Origin: Propionibacteriaceae bacterium AM104-82
GTDB taxonomy: Bacteria > Actinomycetota > Actinomycetes > Propionibacteriales > Propionibacteriaceae
Direction of reading: 5' to 3'
Assembly: GCA_027658995.1 (NCBI GenBank)
Contig: JAQDQK010000030.1
Location: 1 to 38,395, forward strand
DNA length: 38,395 bases
Numbering within the stretch: the stretch's first letter is position 1; the number at the start of each line of letters is the position of its first letter. The translations under genes and the position numbers were made by a program. This document shows, piece after piece, positions 36,149 to 38,395 of the stretch. Below the pieces are notes generated by a model that was not told the origin of the DNA, ran no database searches, and saw nothing but the letters and a program-made list of their open reading frames with translations.

Positions 36149-37603
36149 ATGAGTTCTATGTTCGATTCGTTGCAGCGGGGCAGCCAGGAGTTGATGGCAG
36201 CGCTCTGGCACGCCGCGACGACGCTCTCGGAGCACGACGAACGCGCGGCCAGGCTGGCCTCGGTCCTGGAGGCGCTCGAAGAGATCCAGGCCCAGGCAGA
36301 GGGACTCAAGCTGCACCTGCTCCACGAGGCGAACCTCGACGGCCTGGCCTCGGTGATCGACCAGCACCGTTCGACTCCGCGCCACGACAGTTCCCGCACC
36401 TCAGCCGACCTGCGGCTCGCCGACGACCTGTCGGAGCGGTTCACCATGATCAAGGCGGCCCTCACCGACGGAGCGATCTCCGCTCCCCAGGCCTCCGCGA
36501 TGGTGTTCGGGCTGAAGAAGCTTCCCACCAGCATCACCGGCCGCGTGCTGGAGGTCTGCCAGGCCGAGCTGATCCACCTGGCCGGCTCCTACTCCCCTCA
36601 CGAACTGCGGCACGCCGCTCTGGAGGTGTGGGCGCTGCTCGATCCCGAGGCCGCGGAGCACGAGGAAGGCGAGCGACTGGACCGCGAACGGCGCCGCGCC
36701 GAGGCGATCCGGTCGGTGCGGCTGATCGACTCCTGCCACGGGTACATGACGCTGACGGGCAGGCTCCCCCTCGCCGACGGCGCGCTGCTGCAGGCCCAAC
36801 TCGACGCGCTCACGCCACCGCTGTCCTCGTACTCTTCGGAGGCGGTGCCCTCGCGCGACGCCAGGCGAGCCGACGCGCTGATGAGCCTCGCTCACCATGC
36901 CGCGGCCGCCGGCTCGCTCCCAAGGCTCGGGTTGGACAGGCCGCACGTGAGTGTCACCGTCTCGCTCGAGGCGCTGCGCGACGGGATCGGCTCCGCCAGC
37001 CTGATCGGCATCGACGCCTCATCCCTCACGGCCTCCGAGGCGCGTCGCCTCGCCTGCGACGCGAACCTGATCCCCGTCGTGCTCGGCGGACGATCCGAAC
37101 CCCTCGACGTCGGGCGAAGGCGCCGCCTGGTCACCACAGGCATTCGGGCGGCACTCACCCGCCGCGACGCCGGCTGTGCGTTCCCGCACTGCACCATGCC
37201 ACCCACGGTCTGCGAGGCCCACCACATCCAGCCCTGGCACGACGGCGGCGTCACTTCCCTGGACAACCTCGTGCTGCTGTGCCCGAGGCATCACCGCCTG
37301 GTCGAGCCCGACCCGCTCCAGTCGGAGGCAAGCCAGTGGCAGGTCTGGATCGACCCAGACTCGGGAGAGCCCTGGTTCCGCCCTCCCAGGCACATCGACC
37401 CGAACCGGGCCCCTCGACAGCACCGAAGACACCGCCTGGCGCGACTCGAGTCCCACCTCGCGAACGAGTTTGAGATAGAGGATGCCGAGGCTCCTGGGGA
37501 GGACTCTGCCCACACCCCGACTATCCGATTCCCGGAGCCACACGAAGACCCGTGGCACCCGGACTATCGGGCACCAAGGACGCAGCTATCGCGGTCTGGC
37601 TAG
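36149..37603 (+). CDS. DUF222 / HNH endonuclease-motif protein
   Basis: A 484-residue protein of the actinobacterial DUF222-HNH class, usually multi-copy and of unknown biological role. The DUF222-type helical region spans about residues 20-310, with RRADALMSLAHHA near 240. The HNH nuclease fold follows: RDAGCAFPHC near 340-350, CEAHHIQPWHDGG (His-His pair) near 355-367, SLDNLVLLCPRHHRLV near 370-385. The two CxxC-like cysteine pairs would bind zinc. The C-terminal ~80 residues are basic, then acidic. The ATG at 36149 has no good ribosome site; a second ATG lies three codons later. It follows the hairpin-repeat field, and a decayed partial copy follows it. Confidence 0.9.
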   Translation: MSSMFDSLQRGSQELMAALWHAATTLSEHDERAARLASVLEALEEIQAQAEGLKLHLLHEANLDGLASVIDQHRSTPRHDSSRTSADLRLADDLSERFTMIKAALTDGAISAPQASAMVFGLKKLPTSITGRVLEVCQAELIHLAGSYSPHELRHAALEVWALLDPEAAEHEEGERLDRERRRAEAIRSVRLIDSCHGYMTLTGRLPLADGALLQAQLDALTPPLSSYSSEAVPSRDARRADALMSLAHHAAAAGSLPRLGLDRPHVSVTVSLEALRDGIGSASLIGIDASSLTASEARRLACDANLIPVVLGGRSEPLDVGRRRRLVTTGIRAALTRRDAGCAFPHCTMPPTVCEAHHIQPWHDGGVTSLDNLVLLCPRHHRLVEPDPLQSEASQWQVWIDPDSGEPWFRPPRHIDPNRAPRQHRRHRLARLESHLANEFEIEDAEAPGEDSAHTPTIRFPEPHEDPWHPDYRAPRTQLSRSG

Positions 37604-37639
37604 GCTGCACACACGCCGACGCTGAACACCTTCACTCGC

Positions 37640-38100
37640 CGACGCCGCGGGCCTCCTATGGATCCGCGGCGACGCTGCCCTCGCGCGGCGCCAGGCGAGC
37701 AGACGCGCTGATGAGCCTCGCCCACCACGCGGCGGCCGACTCGCTCCCAAGGCTCGGGCTGGACAGGCCGCACGTGAGTGTCACCGTCTCGCTCGAGGCG
37801 TTGCGCGGGATAGGCTCCGCGAGCCTGATCGGCGTCGACGCCTCCTCCCTCACAGCATCCGAGGCGGGACGCCTCGCCCGTGACGCGAACCTGATGCCCC
37901 TCGTGCTCGGCGGACGTTCCGACCCCCTCGAAGTCGGGCGCGAGCGGCATCTGGTCACCGGCGGCATCCTGGCGGCCCTGGCTTGCCGAGACGCCGACTT
38001 CGCTTCCCTCACTGCACCGAGTCTCCCGCGGTCTGCGAGGCCCACTGCATCCAGCCGTGGCACGACGGCGGTGGCCCTTCCCTTGAGAACCTCGTCAACT
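37640..38100 (+). pseudogene. Decayed partial copy of the DUF222/HNH gene
   Basis: From about 37640 the DNA encodes PSRGARRADALMSLAHHAAADSLPRLGLDRPH..., nearly identical to residues ~230-345 of the intact neighbour (36835-37180). The start and first half of the gene are absent. Small in-frame losses occur (one Ala and a Gly are missing; the neighbour's EALRDGIGSAS reads EALRGIGSAS here). Around 38000 the frame shifts: the HNH part continues as HCTESPAVCEAHCIQPWHDGG in another frame, with one of the His-His pair changed to Cys. Similarity ends near ENLVN at 38100. It is most likely a remnant of a tandem copy that lost both ends. Confidence 0.85.
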
Positions 38101-38154
38101 GTGAAGTCACCACTCCGCCCGAGCCAGTCGCCCGCCCACCTGTAGCATTTGAGA

Positions 38155-38373
38155 ATGGAACTCCACGGGTTTTGGTCGTACACCCACGCCGATGACGATC
38201 TGGAACAAGGCCGAATAACACGCCTAGCAAAAGACGTCGTTGGCCACTACGAAGCAAACAGGGCAGAGGAGCTGCAACTCTGGCTCGATTCGGATCGGAT
38301 CAAGTGGGGCGATAACTGGCGGGGGGCAATAGATAAGGGGCTCTTCACAGAAGTGAGTGGATTCGGGGTCTGA
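38155..38373 (+). pseudogene. TIR-domain protein, truncated by an insertion-sequence end
   Basis: The product starts MELHGFWSYTHADDDLEQGRI, with FWSYTHAD matching the first conserved box of TIR domains, and continues with LWLDSDRIKWGDNWRGAID, matching the second-strand/helix region. Bacterial TIR proteins are NAD-consuming or signalling modules in anti-phage defence and toxins. After about residue 61 (IDKG) the frame runs into GGGCTCTTC sequence and ends LFTEVSGFGV, so the rest of the TIR fold, including the expected catalytic glutamate, and any sensor or effector domains are missing. Only about 60 genuine residues remain. An in-frame TTG two codons earlier is an alternative start. Confidence 0.72.
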
Positions 38374-38395
38374 ACCCGCCCGCGTCGAGTAGGCA
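38337..38395. mobile_element. Probable tip of an ISL3-like insertion sequence (partial)
   Basis: Beginning at GGGGCTCTTCACAGAAGTG, sequence unrelated to the TIR gene runs to the window end. Its first bases share GGGCTCTTC with the inverted-orientation element at the left edge (52-60); both also have GGGGTC 15-25 bases inward. That terminus style is known from ISL3-family elements. No transposase is visible, so the family is a guess from the terminus. Confidence 0.42.

Overview
The window comes from a high-GC actinobacterium. Gene content (DUF3073, monomeric isocitrate dehydrogenase, short eukaryote-like prolyl-tRNA synthetase, RIO kinase, DUF222/HNH proteins, leaderless-looking starts and dispersed GGTTGAGCC / TCGACAAGCTCAG repeats) fits the Propionibacteriaceae, perhaps a Tessaracoccus-like genus. 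That placement is inference from gene style, not from a marker search. I saw no rRNA, tRNA, CRISPR array or complete mobile element.

Left part (1-5900). The extreme left is a nitrite-reductase NrfH gene cut after its first haem motif by what looks like the tip of an ISL3-type insertion sequence. Next on the minus strand are a DUF6891 protein, a RIO-type kinase preceded by a possible small leader ORF, and an alpha/beta hydrolase transcribed with a DUF3073 gene from a well-formed promoter. A monomeric NADP isocitrate dehydrogenase with a strong terminator lies on the plus strand.

Fucoside region (5900-19300). Two GH95 (alpha-L-fucosidase family) genes are present. The first is cytoplasmic in style and broken by a frameshift. 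The second is Tat-exported, intact, and carries about 275 extra residues of two F5/8-type-C-like modules inside its N-terminal GH95 domain. Two LacI-type operators overlap the expected promoter of the intact gene. Haem oxygenase (with an IdeR/DtxR-like iron box) and an SDR/AMP-binding pair lie between them. After proS comes a convergent three-gene sugar ABC importer (binding lipoprotein and two permeases, no ATPase), with a degenerate version of the same operator upstream. I infer that the exported GH95 enzyme releases or trims sugar outside the cell and the importer takes it up.

Middle (19400-30500). purF-purM overlap by 4 bp. Diverging from purF is a four-gene, 4-bp-overlapping ABC export/MacB-like cassette: two large FtsX-like permeases and two ATPases, one fused to an AbrB-like hairpin domain. 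A five-copy ~65-bp repeat cluster and a DoxX protein follow.

Right part (30500-38395). A compact molybdate operon (HTH-TOBE regulator, modA, modB, modC) diverges from a MoaB/Mog cofactor gene across a palindromic intergenic region. An unrecognised protein follows, then a gene-free ~1 kb stretch packed with imperfect hairpin repeats. A DUF222/HNH gene comes next, with a decayed partial second copy, and a TIR-domain gene truncated by a second ISL3-like end. Both window edges therefore look like insertion-sequence borders, which may be why the assembled segment ends there.
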